Assembly: GCA_964568395.1 (NCBI GenBank)
Contig: CAZMPN010000009.1
Span: 18,386-82,385, forward strand
Length of the DNA stretch: 64,000 bases
Reading direction: 5' to 3'
Source of the DNA: UBA6016 sp964568395
Lineage (GTDB): Bacteria; Campylobacterota; Campylobacteria; Campylobacterales; UBA6016
Made by a program: the position numbers and the translations under genes. Positions 40,796 to 49,106 of the stretch are shown here, piece after piece (the stretch's first letter is position 1; the number at the start of each line of letters is the position of its first letter). The notes below the pieces were generated by a model. It had not been told where the DNA came from. It did not search any database and saw only the letters and a program-made list of their open reading frames with translations.

Positions 40796-41997
40796 TGAAT
40801 AAAAAGCTTATACGCTTCATTGTCTCTAAATATCTTAGATTTGACCCGTCGCAGCCGTTTATATCCATAACGGCAGCTTTGGCGTTCATAGGCGTCGGGC
40901 TGGGCGTATTCGTGCTTATCGTCGCGATGGCTATCATGAACGGCTTCGATAAGGAGTTTGAGAAAAAGCTCTTTACAATGAACTACCCGATAACGCTTTA
41001 TTCAAAACACGGCTATGAGATTTCATCTGATTTCGTGGCCGAGCTTCAAAAAAATAATCCTGAGTTCAAATTTAGCCCATTCCTAAGGGCTAGCGCCATA
41101 GCCAAAAGAAATGAAAACATGGAGGGCGTAGTCGTATTCGGCGTGGATATCGCCGCGGAAAAACAGATCAACGACGTGGTAGCCGGCAGCTTGGGCAAAG
41201 ATGGACTTGGCGGCTTCGAGGCCCTGATAGGCAAAAAACTAAAAGAGGACTTCGACCTCGTTAAGGGCGACAAACTGACTATCATATTTGCCGAAGGAGA
41301 GCCGCAAGGCATCGGAATTTCGCCTATGATGAAAAGATTTTCCGTAAATAAGAGCTTTTCATCCGGACTTCTTGCGTACGACAAGGGATATGTGTACGTA
41401 AACGCAAAGGATTTGGCGAGGGCTCTTGGTAGAAGCGAGGATCTTTACGACGGCGTGCATATATACTCCAAAGAGCCGCTAAAAGATATAAAGCTACTGC
41501 AGACAAGGCTTCCGGACGAATACGCGCTTGTCGGCTGGTGGCAGCAAAACGGCAACTTCTTTGCGGCTTTGGCGCTAGAAAAAAGAGCCCTCTTCGTGGT
41601 GCTGATGCTAATAATACTCGTAGCGTCGCTAAATATAGTAAGCTCTCTCTTGATGACGGTTATGAGCAGGAGAAAAGAGATAGCGCTTCTTTTGTCGCTA
41701 GGCGCCGATAAAAACGAGATAAAAGCGATATTTTTCAGGCTTGGGGCGATAATAGGCGGCGGCGGTATAGTCGTCGGCGTAATTCTCTCCGCTATAGCGC
41801 TCTTGCTGCTTTCAAACTTTGACATAATAAGCCTACCGGCCGACGTATACGGCAGCACGAAGCTGCCTTTGGAGCTTTCCATGGTCGATTTCTGCCTTAT
41901 TACGCTGGGCTCGCTCGCGATAGTGTTTTTGTCGTCGTATTACCCTGCCAAAAAAGCTTCAGAGGTAGACGCCCTGACAGTACTTAGAAACGAATAG
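40795..41997 (+). CDS. lolC: Lipoprotein-releasing ABC permease (LolC/LolE family)
   Basis: A 400-residue permease with one N-terminal helix (about 23-45), a large periplasmic domain (about 50-265) and three C-terminal FtsX-type helices. The opening RFIVSKYLRF and the ALAFIGVGLGVFVLIVAMAIMNGF segment are typical of LolC/E. It would extract lipoproteins from the inner membrane and pass them to LolA, encoded nearby in the opposite direction. A LolD ATPase is not adjacent; Campylobacterota often use a single permease type. The start shares one base with the secA stop. Confidence 0.88.
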   Translation: MNKKLIRFIVSKYLRFDPSQPFISITAALAFIGVGLGVFVLIVAMAIMNGFDKEFEKKLFTMNYPITLYSKHGYEISSDFVAELQKNNPEFKFSPFLRASAIAKRNENMEGVVVFGVDIAAEKQINDVVAGSLGKDGLGGFEALIGKKLKEDFDLVKGDKLTIIFAEGEPQGIGISPMMKRFSVNKSFSSGLLAYDKGYVYVNAKDLARALGRSEDLYDGVHIYSKEPLKDIKLLQTRLPDEYALVGWWQQNGNFFAALALEKRALFVVLMLIILVASLNIVSSLLMTVMSRRKEIALLLSLGADKNEIKAIFFRLGAIIGGGGIVVGVILSAIALLLLSNFDIISLPADVYGSTKLPLELSMVDFCLITLGSLAIVFLSSYYPAKKASEVDALTVLRNE

Positions 41998-41999
41998 AT

Positions 42000-43169
42000 A
42001 TGTCAAGTTCGATTGTAATAGTCATAGCGCTTTCGTTTTTCATAGCGCTATCCCCTTTTGTCTCCAAAACCCTCAGGGTTCCGATAGTGGTCATCGAAAT
42101 AATATTCGGCATTATCGGCGGCCATCTCGGCTTTTTCGAAAAAAACGAATACTTTTTCATCATGGCCAAAGTCGGGTTTTTGTTTTTGATGTTTTTGGCC
42201 GGCCTAGAGGTGAACCTAAAAGAGTTTGTGAAGATAAGATCGAGATTGTTTAAAAGAGTGATACTCTATTTTATGATTCTATACGCGCTTGCCTTGACTG
42301 CCGTTTTGTACTTCAAGCTATCGTTTATATACGTCGTCATACTCCCTATATTCTCGCTGGGCATGATAATGGCTCTTTTAAAAGACTACGGCAAGGATAA
42401 GCCGTGGCTTTCGCTTGCTCTTACCATAGGCATACTCGGCGAGCTTATCAGTATAGTCGCGCTTACCATTCTCAGCGGTGCCGTTAGCTTCGGATTTGGA
42501 GCGGAGTTTTATAAGGCTATGGCTACGCTGGTCGTCATAGTCGTCGCCGGCATACTATTTTTCAAGCTTGCCAGAGCGTTTTTCTGGTGGTTTCCGGAGG
42601 CAAAAAAAGCCATTATGCCGGATATTGCGTCAAAAGAGCAGGATATTAGGTTCTCGATGGCGCTTTTTTTCGTGATGATAGCGATAATGCTATATCTGAA
42701 GATAGATATGGTGCTCGGCGCATTCTTTGCCGGGATGTTCATAACGGCGTTTTTCTACCACAAAAAAGATTTGCACGACAAACTCTCGTCTTTCGGGTTT
42801 GGTTTCTTGGCGCCGATATTTTTTATCTATGTAGGCTCTACGCTCAAGCTGGACATCGTATTTTCGTATGAGATCATCAAAAACGCGCTCTTTTTGATAG
42901 CGTGTATGGTTTCCATCAGGATTATAGGCTCGTTTAGTACGTTCTATAGCTATCTGGGGTTTAAAAACACCATTTTGTTCGCTCTATCCGACTCTATGCC
43001 GCTAATGTTCATGGTGGCCGCCGCCACGCTGGGGCTTCAGTCGAAAACGATAGATAATATTGAGTATTCGTCGATAGTCGTTGCGAGTATGCTTGACGCG
43101 ATAATGCTTATGCTGGTTATAAAGGCGTTAAATTACTATTTCGACAAGGATAAAACCCAAAGCCGTTAG
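42000..43169 (+). CDS. Cation/proton antiporter of the CPA2 family
   Basis: A 389-residue membrane protein with about twelve or thirteen helices. It shows the CPA2/KefB-type start (ALSPFVSKTLRVPIVVIEI then GGHLGF), FLAGLEVNLKEF and a later DMVLGAFFAGMF. There is no C-terminal RCK domain, unlike Kef channels. The role is Na+ or K+ export coupled to proton entry; the ion cannot be read. It starts two bases after the lolC stop, and its end overlaps ridA on the other strand by four bases. Confidence 0.88.
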   Translation: MSSSIVIVIALSFFIALSPFVSKTLRVPIVVIEIIFGIIGGHLGFFEKNEYFFIMAKVGFLFLMFLAGLEVNLKEFVKIRSRLFKRVILYFMILYALALTAVLYFKLSFIYVVILPIFSLGMIMALLKDYGKDKPWLSLALTIGILGELISIVALTILSGAVSFGFGAEFYKAMATLVVIVVAGILFFKLARAFFWWFPEAKKAIMPDIASKEQDIRFSMALFFVMIAIMLYLKIDMVLGAFFAGMFITAFFYHKKDLHDKLSSFGFGFLAPIFFIYVGSTLKLDIVFSYEIIKNALFLIACMVSIRIIGSFSTFYSYLGFKNTILFALSDSMPLMFMVAAATLGLQSKTIDNIEYSSIVVASMLDAIMLMLVIKALNYYFDKDKTQSR

Positions 43170-43537
43170 GCCAGGGCTATGCACTCGATCTCTACGAGGG
43201 CGTTTTTGGGTAGCGTCTTTACCGCTACGGTACTTCTTGCCGGTTTGTGGTCGCCAAAAAACTTTGCGTACACCTCGTTCATCGGCGCGAAGTTGTCCAT
43301 ATCGGATAGAAACACCGTAGTCTTTACCACTTTATCAAGTCCGCTTCCGGCCGCTTTTAGCACTTGCGTTAAGTTTTCAAATACCTGCGCGGTTTGTGCA
43401 GATATGTCGCCGTCATTGAAACTGCCGTCGGCTCTAAGCGCCACTTGTCCGGATGTGTATACCATCCCTTCTATCTTGATTGCTTGCGAGTATGGTCCTA
43501 TTGCCTGCGGTGCGTTTGGCGTAGATACTATATTCAT
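43166..43537 (-). CDS. ridA: RidA-family enamine/imine deaminase
   Basis: A 123-residue member of the Rid family that hydrolyses reactive 2-aminoacrylate-type intermediates released by PLP enzymes. It has APQAIGPYSQAI at the N-terminus, the catalytic arginine in HKPARSTVAV and the VEIECIALA end with its conserved Glu. It trims the C-terminal end of the convergent antiporter gene by a four-base overlap. It stands alone. Confidence 0.95.
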   Translation of the reverse strand: MNIVSTPNAPQAIGPYSQAIKIEGMVYTSGQVALRADGSFNDGDISAQTAQVFENLTQVLKAAGSGLDKVVKTTVFLSDMDNFAPMNEVYAKFFGDHKPARSTVAVKTLPKNALVEIECIALA

Positions 43538-43571
43538 AAACTCCCTCCTTGCTTTTATTTTTGCGGCGATT

Positions 43572-45251
43572 TTACATTTTTTTGAATAAACAAGCGGCTT
43601 TTTCTATTATCCAGTTTGGTTTCTCGTGCTTGTTTAACACAAAATAAAGCGTGTTTATATTGTTGAGTATCTCTTCGAATTCATCTATCGCGTCGTTTGT
43701 CCCCGCTATTAAAAGCCTGTCGCCGTACTCGAAGTTTGAGCCGAAAGAAGGCCCCATGACGAACTCGCCGCTTTTTCTTAAAAGCCCGAGTATTACAAGC
43801 TCAAGCTCCCTCCCTTCTCCGTCTACGTCGGCAACCAAATCCCTGTATGTGACGTTTCTCTCGGCCAAAATAGGCGCCAGCGCGTAGGCCTCGTTCTCGT
43901 CTATGCCGATCTCTTTTAGTTGTGGTTTTTTGTTGACTATTTCCGTTAGCCTTCCCACTATATGTTGGCCCCATTCGTCGCTTTTGCCGTGGAGTTCGTC
44001 GGCAAATCTTACGACCAAGGGTCTTGCGATGATGTTGTACGCCCTAACCGCCACTAGCTTATCCATGATAAATACGGTATTTGCCCTAAGCGCAGCAAAG
44101 ACGGAGTTCTCCTCCATCTTATTTTCCCTAACCATGACAAATATGTCCGGATTTAGCTTTCTGGCGGTTATGATGGCGGATAGGTTTACGGCGTCGTCAG
44201 GCGTGCCGGCTATGAGGCACTGGGCGTTTTCTATGCCGGCTTTTAGCAGCAGCTCCCTATCGCCGCCCTCTTTGGCCTTCGTCTCTTTGAAGATGTCAAC
44301 TATCTCGTACTCTATCCCGTTTTTTAGCAAAACGTCCTTGATTGCTTTGCCTAGTCTGCCTCGGCTGCATATTATGTATTTTCCACGTCCCAGCTTCGCC
44401 TTTCTGGTTAGGTTCAGATTCCCGCCGCCAAGCCAGTTTAGAAGCGCGTATAGGTGCGGGGTATTCAGCATATACTCTATTCTTGTCGCTACGTGCTGAT
44501 ACGGGTCTATCACATGTTCGACCCCGACGTCTTTTAGGTTTTGCAGTCCAGCATAAAAAGAGGATTCGGCCACTATCTCTATGTTTTTGTTTAGAATTTT
44601 TGCCTTAACGGCCACCTTTAGGTTTAGATTGTCGTCTTCGAATAGGATAAAAAGCGCCTTGCAATACGGCGACGATATGCCTGCATCCTCCAGAACGTCC
44701 GTCATCGTAGCGTCTGCGGCTAGAGCCGGAATCATGGGGTAATACCCTTCAAGATTCAGCTCGTCTATCTTCTCCTCAAGCTTGTCCAGGACTACGAGTC
44801 TATATTTTCCGTAAAGCTGGAACTTGTCGATCATTATACGGCTGATAGAGTTGTAGCCGCATATTACGACGAACTCCTGCTCCATTCTCTCTATGCTTCT
44901 TCTAAAGGAGATTCTTTTTAGTGCCCTTTTGAACGCTTTGTCCCTAAAAAGCCCGACTATCGTACCTATGGCGTAAAACCATGCTGGTACGGTTAGATAC
45001 ATCGTGATAGTGAGCATTAGCCTTTGCGGATATGTAAGCGCATACGGGATTTCACCGAAACCTATCGTATTCGCCGTATACGATACCAGATAAAAGGCGT
45101 CAAAAAACGTCAGACGGTATATATGTCCGTCATTATCCCTGCCGTCCGTAATCGTTAGCAGCATAATGGAGATGGTATATGTGACGATTATCGCCAATAT
45201 AGGAACCCGAAGGCGCCTTATGACTATCCAGAAAGCCTCGTTTTCCCTCAT
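43572..45251 (-). CDS. Potassium channel protein with two RCK (TrkA-N) domains
   Basis: A 559-residue protein. Two membrane helices (about 16-33 and 78-100) flank a pore loop whose filter reads TIGFGE (62-67) rather than the usual TVGYGD. Then come an RCK domain (about 125-250, start FVVICGYNSISR), a second one (about 290-420, KYIICSRGRLGKAI) and a TrkA-C-like end. RCK domains gate K+ flow in response to nucleotides or Ca2+. Four such two-RCK subunits would form a complete gating ring. The small membrane protein gene lies 7 bases upstream on the same strand and is probably a partner. Confidence 0.87.
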   Translation of the reverse strand: MRENEAFWIVIRRLRVPILAIIVTYTISIMLLTITDGRDNDGHIYRLTFFDAFYLVSYTANTIGFGEIPYALTYPQRLMLTITMYLTVPAWFYAIGTIVGLFRDKAFKRALKRISFRRSIERMEQEFVVICGYNSISRIMIDKFQLYGKYRLVVLDKLEEKIDELNLEGYYPMIPALAADATMTDVLEDAGISSPYCKALFILFEDDNLNLKVAVKAKILNKNIEIVAESSFYAGLQNLKDVGVEHVIDPYQHVATRIEYMLNTPHLYALLNWLGGGNLNLTRKAKLGRGKYIICSRGRLGKAIKDVLLKNGIEYEIVDIFKETKAKEGGDRELLLKAGIENAQCLIAGTPDDAVNLSAIITARKLNPDIFVMVRENKMEENSVFAALRANTVFIMDKLVAVRAYNIIARPLVVRFADELHGKSDEWGQHIVGRLTEIVNKKPQLKEIGIDENEAYALAPILAERNVTYRDLVADVDGEGRELELVILGLLRKSGEFVMGPSFGSNFEYGDRLLIAGTNDAIDEFEEILNNINTLYFVLNKHEKPNWIIEKAACLFKKM

Positions 45252-45258
45252 CGATAGT

Positions 45259-45642
45259 TTATCTTTTGGAGTGTACGGTGTCTGATATGTATAATATTAC
45301 GGATACTATATTCGCTATAAGGGCGCCGGAGGATAACGAGACTATTATGGTCATGAATTCGGCGTTGATGCCGCCGGCGACGTTCGTCGCATATCCCCAT
45401 ACCGCCGCCGCCGCAAATAGCTGAATATCCGCAACGAGACTCGTAGCAAGCAGCACGGAGCCGACCTGTGATTTATCTCCCAGTTTCATCGTCGTCGCTA
45501 TCAGGTTTACGGCGATTGCCACGGCTAGTTCGTATACGCTATGGTGGGCGACATTGTCTATCTCTCCGTAAACAAAGCCCGCATTTAGCGTCAGGGCCAA
45601 TACTATAAAGAACCCGGCGATAACTTTATCCGAATACATCAC
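45259..45642 (-). CDS. Small four-helix membrane protein (DUF6394-like) beside K+ channel
   Basis: A 127-residue protein with about four membrane helices, roughly 7-25, 37-52, 61-83 and 94-119. A conserved-looking acidic/His patch, EIDNVAHHSVYE, lies after the first helix. It looks like a family I know only as an uncharacterised membrane protein in Campylobacterota (DUF6394), but I am not sure of that name. It is placed 7 bases before the channel gene in the same orientation, so an accessory or regulatory subunit is a fair guess. Confidence 0.6.
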   Translation of the reverse strand: MMYSDKVIAGFFIVLALTLNAGFVYGEIDNVAHHSVYELAVAIAVNLIATTMKLGDKSQVGSVLLATSLVADIQLFAAAAVWGYATNVAGGINAEFMTIIVSLSSGALIANIVSVILYISDTVHSKR

Positions 45643-45705
45643 TTTTATCCTTGTTGTTATGTTAAAATTTCCAATATTTTATCAGTACAAAGGGAATAAA
45701 CAGCT

Positions 45706-46095
45706 TTGAGCACAGTCGCCTTAGATATCGGCTTGAAAAGAATAGGGGTTGCGATAATGGCGGCGGGCGTTCCTGTCGCAAGCGAGCCTATACACAGAAA
45801 AAACAGGGAGCAGGCCGCAAACGACGTATCCGCCATGCTAAAAGCCAAAAAAGCCTCAAGGCTGGTCGTAGGACTTCCCCGTGGCGGAGCTAGCGAAGAG
45901 GAGATGGAGCGGAGGATAAAGCATTTTGTTTCGCTGCTGGAGTTTGGCGGCGAGATAGTTTATGTCGATGAGTTTGGCAGCTCGAAAGAGGCCCTGGAGG
46001 AAGCCGGCGGCGGACACACAAAGAGTAAGGACGGCAGGCTTGATAGCTTGTCGGCCTTGGTAATACTGAAGCGGTGGAGCGATTTTAGAGGATAA
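45706..46095 (+). CDS. ruvX: YqgF/RuvX-family putative Holliday junction resolvase
   Basis: A 129-residue RNase H-fold nuclease of the YqgF family. Catalytic carboxylates sit in ALDIGLKRIGVA, VDEFGSS and the late DSLSALVIL; VVGLP is the second strand. Family members act in pre-16S rRNA 5' processing and have been proposed as junction resolvases. The start is TTG. The 3' end overlaps queA on the other strand by 11 bases. Confidence 0.9.
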   Translation: MSTVALDIGLKRIGVAIMAAGVPVASEPIHRKNREQAANDVSAMLKAKKASRLVVGLPRGGASEEEMERRIKHFVSLLEFGGEIVYVDEFGSSKEALEEAGGGHTKSKDGRLDSLSALVILKRWSDFRG

Positions 46096-47116
46096 GCATC
46101 GCGTCGCCGTAGCTATAAAACCTATATTTTTTTTCTATCGCCTCTTTGTATATTTCAAGCGTTCTATCTAGTCCGACAAACCCTGCGACGAGCATGATAA
46201 GCGTGGATTTTGGCAAATGGAAGTTTGTTAGGAGCATATTCGCCCTTTTGGGAGGATTTTGCGGATTTATGAATATATCGCACTCTCCGGAGGTTTTTTT
46301 CGTGCGATGGTAATGCTCTACGGTTCTTGTCGAGGTCGTGCCGATGCATAGTATCTTTGCGTCGCTGTCTAGAAGCTTCGCTGTTTGGACCGGAATCTCG
46401 AAATACTCTGAATGCATAGGGTGTTCTTCTATGTTTTCCGCTTCAACGGGTTTGAAGGTGCCGAGTCCGACGTGAAGGGTCAGTTCATATAGCTTATGGC
46501 TTTGCTTGATCTTGTCAAGCAACTCTTCGTCAAAGTGTAACGACGCCGTCGGGGCGGCTACGCTTCCGGCGTTTGACGCGAAACGGCTTTGGTAGTTGGT
46601 CTCGTCGCTCTTTTCATCTTCCCTGTTTATGTATGGCGGAAGCGGTATATGGCCTATTTTGTCGAGTTTTTCTATGAGCTTTGCGAACCCTATCTTTGTT
46701 TCGCCTACGAGAAAAGAGACTTTTCTGCTGCCGTCATCCAAAAGCTCCAAAACTTCGAGCGATAGATCGTCTTCAAAAAAGAGCCTATCGCCTGTTTTTA
46801 CCTTGCCTCTAATGAGCGCCAAAAAAGCTCCGTCCTCGAACGGCTTTATGACTACGCATTCTATTTTTCCACCGCTCTTTTTGCGTCCGAAGATTCTGGC
46901 TTTTATGACTTTCGTATTGTTGACCACTATTGCCGTATCTTTTGGTATAAAGTCGCATATGTCGGATATATTTGAGTGGATAATCGTACCGTTCGCCCTG
47001 TCTACGACGAGCAGCTTTGCCGAGCTTCTTGGGTTTGCGGGGTAGTCCGCTATGAGCTCCTTTGGGAGTTCATAGTCGTAAGAAGAGGTTAGAAGCGTCC
47101 TATCAGGCTGGCTCAT
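46085..47116 (-). CDS. queA: SAM:tRNA ribosyltransferase-isomerase QueA
   Basis: A 343-residue enzyme that transfers the ribosyl part of S-adenosylmethionine to preQ1 in tRNA, giving epoxyqueuosine. Landmarks are SYDYELPKELIADYP, DICDFIPKDTAIVVNNTKV, GHIPLPPYI, APTASLHFDE, the HVGLGTFKPV block and LTNFHLPKSTL. The ATG lies inside the last codons of tatC... the two frames overlap by 14 bases, with GAGGA as ribosome site. Unrelated in function to the tat genes with which it shares the transcript. Confidence 0.95.
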   Translation of the reverse strand: MSQPDRTLLTSSYDYELPKELIADYPANPRSSAKLLVVDRANGTIIHSNISDICDFIPKDTAIVVNNTKVIKARIFGRKKSGGKIECVVIKPFEDGAFLALIRGKVKTGDRLFFEDDLSLEVLELLDDGSRKVSFLVGETKIGFAKLIEKLDKIGHIPLPPYINREDEKSDETNYQSRFASNAGSVAAPTASLHFDEELLDKIKQSHKLYELTLHVGLGTFKPVEAENIEEHPMHSEYFEIPVQTAKLLDSDAKILCIGTTSTRTVEHYHRTKKTSGECDIFINPQNPPKRANMLLTNFHLPKSTLIMLVAGFVGLDRTLEIYKEAIEKKYRFYSYGDAMLIL

Positions 47117-47834
47117 TTTCCTCTTTTGGGGCGGGGTTTATCATTTTTACCAGCAGTATCGCTATGCCGTACAGGATTATCATAGGGGCGGCCATCATGA
47201 GCTGGCTCATGACATCCGGCGGAGTAAGAACCGCCGCCACTATAAAGATGATGACTATGGCGTATCTAAAAGAGGATTTCATCTGCTTGTCGTCCACAAG
47301 TCCAAAAAAGGCCAAAAGCGCCGCAATGACAGGGAGCTCGAAAGATATCCCGAAACCAAACATCAGCTTTAAAAAGAAACTAAGATACTCGGCGATACTT
47401 ATCATTGCCGTGGTTTGTCCGCCGCCGAAATTGACTAGGAACTTAAAGCCTACCGGAAATACGAAGTAATACGCGAATAGGGCGCCCGCTATAAACATCC
47501 CGGTTGCGCCGGCTACAAACGGCAGAATATATCTTTTTTCGTGTTCGTAAAGTCCGGGAGCCAGAAACGACCACATTTGATAGAAAATCACAGGCAGAGA
47601 TATTACCAGAGAGGCAAAAAAAGATACGCTAACCGCGGTAAAGAACTGTTCGCCCATCTTGACGGCTACGACTTGTCCGCTATCCGGGATAGCTTCTTTT
47701 AGCGGCATGGTAACCCAAGCCATTATAGGTTCCCAGACGGCAAAGCATGCGAAAAATGCGACGCCGAGTACTATTACGCATTTGATTAGCCTATCCCTAA
47801 GTTCGGCTATATGTGGCTTTAGATCCTCAAGCAT
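47103..47834 (-). CDS. tatC: Twin-arginine translocase subunit TatC
   Basis: A 243-residue membrane protein with six helices. It opens with HIAELRDRLIKCVIVLG and has FYQMWSFLAPGLYEHEKRYILPF, the conserved cytoplasmic loop that binds the twin-arginine signal, then FGFGISFELP. It overlaps tatB by 8 bases upstream and queA downstream by 14. The transcript order is tatB-tatC-queA, because the strand is minus. No tatA is adjacent. Confidence 0.95.
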   Translation of the reverse strand: MLEDLKPHIAELRDRLIKCVIVLGVAFFACFAVWEPIMAWVTMPLKEAIPDSGQVVAVKMGEQFFTAVSVSFFASLVISLPVIFYQMWSFLAPGLYEHEKRYILPFVAGATGMFIAGALFAYYFVFPVGFKFLVNFGGGQTTAMISIAEYLSFFLKLMFGFGISFELPVIAALLAFFGLVDDKQMKSSFRYAIVIIFIVAAVLTPPDVMSQLMMAAPMIILYGIAILLVKMINPAPKEENEPA

Positions 47835-48231
47835 CTTTCTTAACTTCCTCTTTGTCTCTGTTTTGCGATATTTGCGGGGCTGTCTCTAGCGGAGATTCTA
47901 TCTCTTTTTTGATGCCTTCCTCTATCTCTTTGAACTCTTTGGTTATATCGCCGAACATGTCGCTTACTTCTTTGTTGTTGTACATACTGGACGGATTATT
48001 TAGATTGTCCGTGAGCTTCTCTATTTTTTCCTTATATTCGGTGGCGGTATTTTTGAGTTCGTGCAGGTCTATCTCTTTTTGTATCGTGTCCTTCGCTTCT
48101 TGTACCGTGGATTTGAAACTTTTGAAGAACTTCACTATCTGTATTATCATATCCGGCAGCTTTTCGGGACCTAGAAAAATTATTGCGACTATCGCTATTA
48201 CTATGAATGAGCCGAGATCTATTCCAAACAT
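47827..48231 (-). CDS. tatB: Twin-arginine translocase subunit TatB
   Basis: A 134-residue protein with one N-terminal membrane helix (about 5-20), the FLGPEKLPD hinge, an amphipathic helix (about 27-60) and a charged, disordered tail. This is the TatB shape; TatA would be shorter, about 60-90 residues. TatB and TatC together recognise folded twin-arginine substrates. The start is well defined by MFGIDLGS. Confidence 0.92.
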   Translation of the reverse strand: MFGIDLGSFIVIAIVAIIFLGPEKLPDMIIQIVKFFKSFKSTVQEAKDTIQKEIDLHELKNTATEYKEKIEKLTDNLNNPSSMYNNKEVSDMFGDITKEFKEIEEGIKKEIESPLETAPQISQNRDKEEVKKDA

Positions 48232-48356
48232 GTTTTCCGCTTATTTTGTAGAGTGCGAAAATTTTACTCAAACCTCTATAAAAACTGCTTGAAGCTGGAG
48301 TGTTTTTAGGAATTAAAGTTGCTTTATAAAATAAATCAAAACAATAAGGAGAGCGA

Positions 48357-48611
48357 ATGAGAATGTTGGAAGTAGAACAAAACTGTTTGGAGTGTTCGCA
48401 TCTAAAGTTTAACGGTATAGTTAAGATGCCTAGCGAAGACGGTTATGATTGCATAAAGTGCAGCAAAAGGGTGGTTGATTTTTATCTCATTAGGAACAGA
48501 TCCGCCGAATCCGTTATGAAAAAGCTTTATCCACCTTACGGGATACCTGATTTTTGTCCGATTTCGAAAGATTTTGAGATTGAGACGAAAGAAGAGATGG
48601 ATTTTGTATAA
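48357..48611 (+). CDS. Small protein with two CxxC motifs, unknown
   Basis: An 84-residue protein I do not recognise. It has C10-x-x-C13 and C32-x-x-C35, spaced like a zinc ribbon, and one further cysteine late (DFCPIS). It has no signal or membrane helix. GGAG precedes the ATG and a TATAAA (48325-48330) lies just upstream, so it looks expressed. An in-frame ATG two codons downstream is an alternative start. It faces the cytochrome c553 gene with which it shares a terminator. Confidence 0.6.
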   Translation: MRMLEVEQNCLECSHLKFNGIVKMPSEDGYDCIKCSKRVVDFYLIRNRSAESVMKKLYPPYGIPDFCPISKDFEIETKEEMDFV

Positions 48612-48616
48612 GAAGC

Positions 48617-48633
48617 CCCCGCTTTTGGCGGGG
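48617..48633. terminator. Bidirectional GC hairpin between the CxxC and cytochrome genes
   Basis: A 6-bp stem CCCCGC/GCGGGG with a 5-base loop between convergent stop codons. On the minus strand it is followed by GGGCTTCTTAT, weakly T-rich, so it fits best as the terminator for cytochrome c553. Confidence 0.6.
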
Positions 48634-48640
48634 AGGGAAA

Positions 48641-48940
48641 TTATTTAAGAGTAGCTATGTAAGCTGCAACAGCTTTAGCGTCAGCGTCAGATAGTTTAGC
48701 AGCGTTACCTTTCATAGCAGCGCCCATACCGTGTTTGTTAAGAGTACCAGCTTTGTAACCAGCAAGATCTTTTTCTACGCTAGCAGCAGCCATACCAGCT
48801 ACCGGGTTAGATTTACCAAGAGCTTTCATGTGGCCATCAGCGCCGTGGCAAGATTTGCATTGACCTTCGAATATAGCTTTACCATCTGCAGCTAGAAGAG
48901 CACAGCCAGCGAAAGCAAGAGTAAGAAGAACTTTTTTCAT
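48641..48940 (-). CDS. Periplasmic class-I cytochrome c553
   Basis: A 99-residue monohaem cytochrome with a signal peptide (about 1-18). The haem motif is CKSCH (28-32) and the axial methionine is likely in the HGMGAAMKGN loop. The mature protein of about 80 residues is the size of c553-type carriers that bring electrons from the bc1 complex to cbb3 oxidase or peroxidases in this phylum. Codons are strikingly biased to GCT/GCA/GTT/GGT compared with its GC-richer neighbours, as expected for a very highly expressed gene. Confidence 0.92.
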   Translation of the reverse strand: MKKVLLTLAFAGCALLAADGKAIFEGQCKSCHGADGHMKALGKSNPVAGMAAASVEKDLAGYKAGTLNKHGMGAAMKGNAAKLSDADAKAVAAYIATLK

Positions 48941-49010
48941 CGTGTATCCTTTTTAAGATTTTTACATGGAGCATTTTACATGCCCAAGTGTGAAATGTGT
49001 GTGGAAGAAA

Positions 49011-49016
49011 ATTATA
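49011..49016 (-). promoter_or_regulatory. -10 element of the cytochrome c553 promoter
   Basis: A perfect TATAAT on the minus strand with a T/A-rich upstream side lies 71 bases before the cytochrome ATG, predicting a leader of about 60 bases. The leader contains short CATG-flanked repeats around 48966-48982 but no convincing hairpin. Confidence 0.5.
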
Positions 49017-49106
49017 CTTTTTATAACTTTTAAAAACCCTTTTTATTTAGTGTAGCTTCGTTAAACTAACCCTAAAAGTAGCAGATAAAAACACAAAGGG
49101 TGTAAA

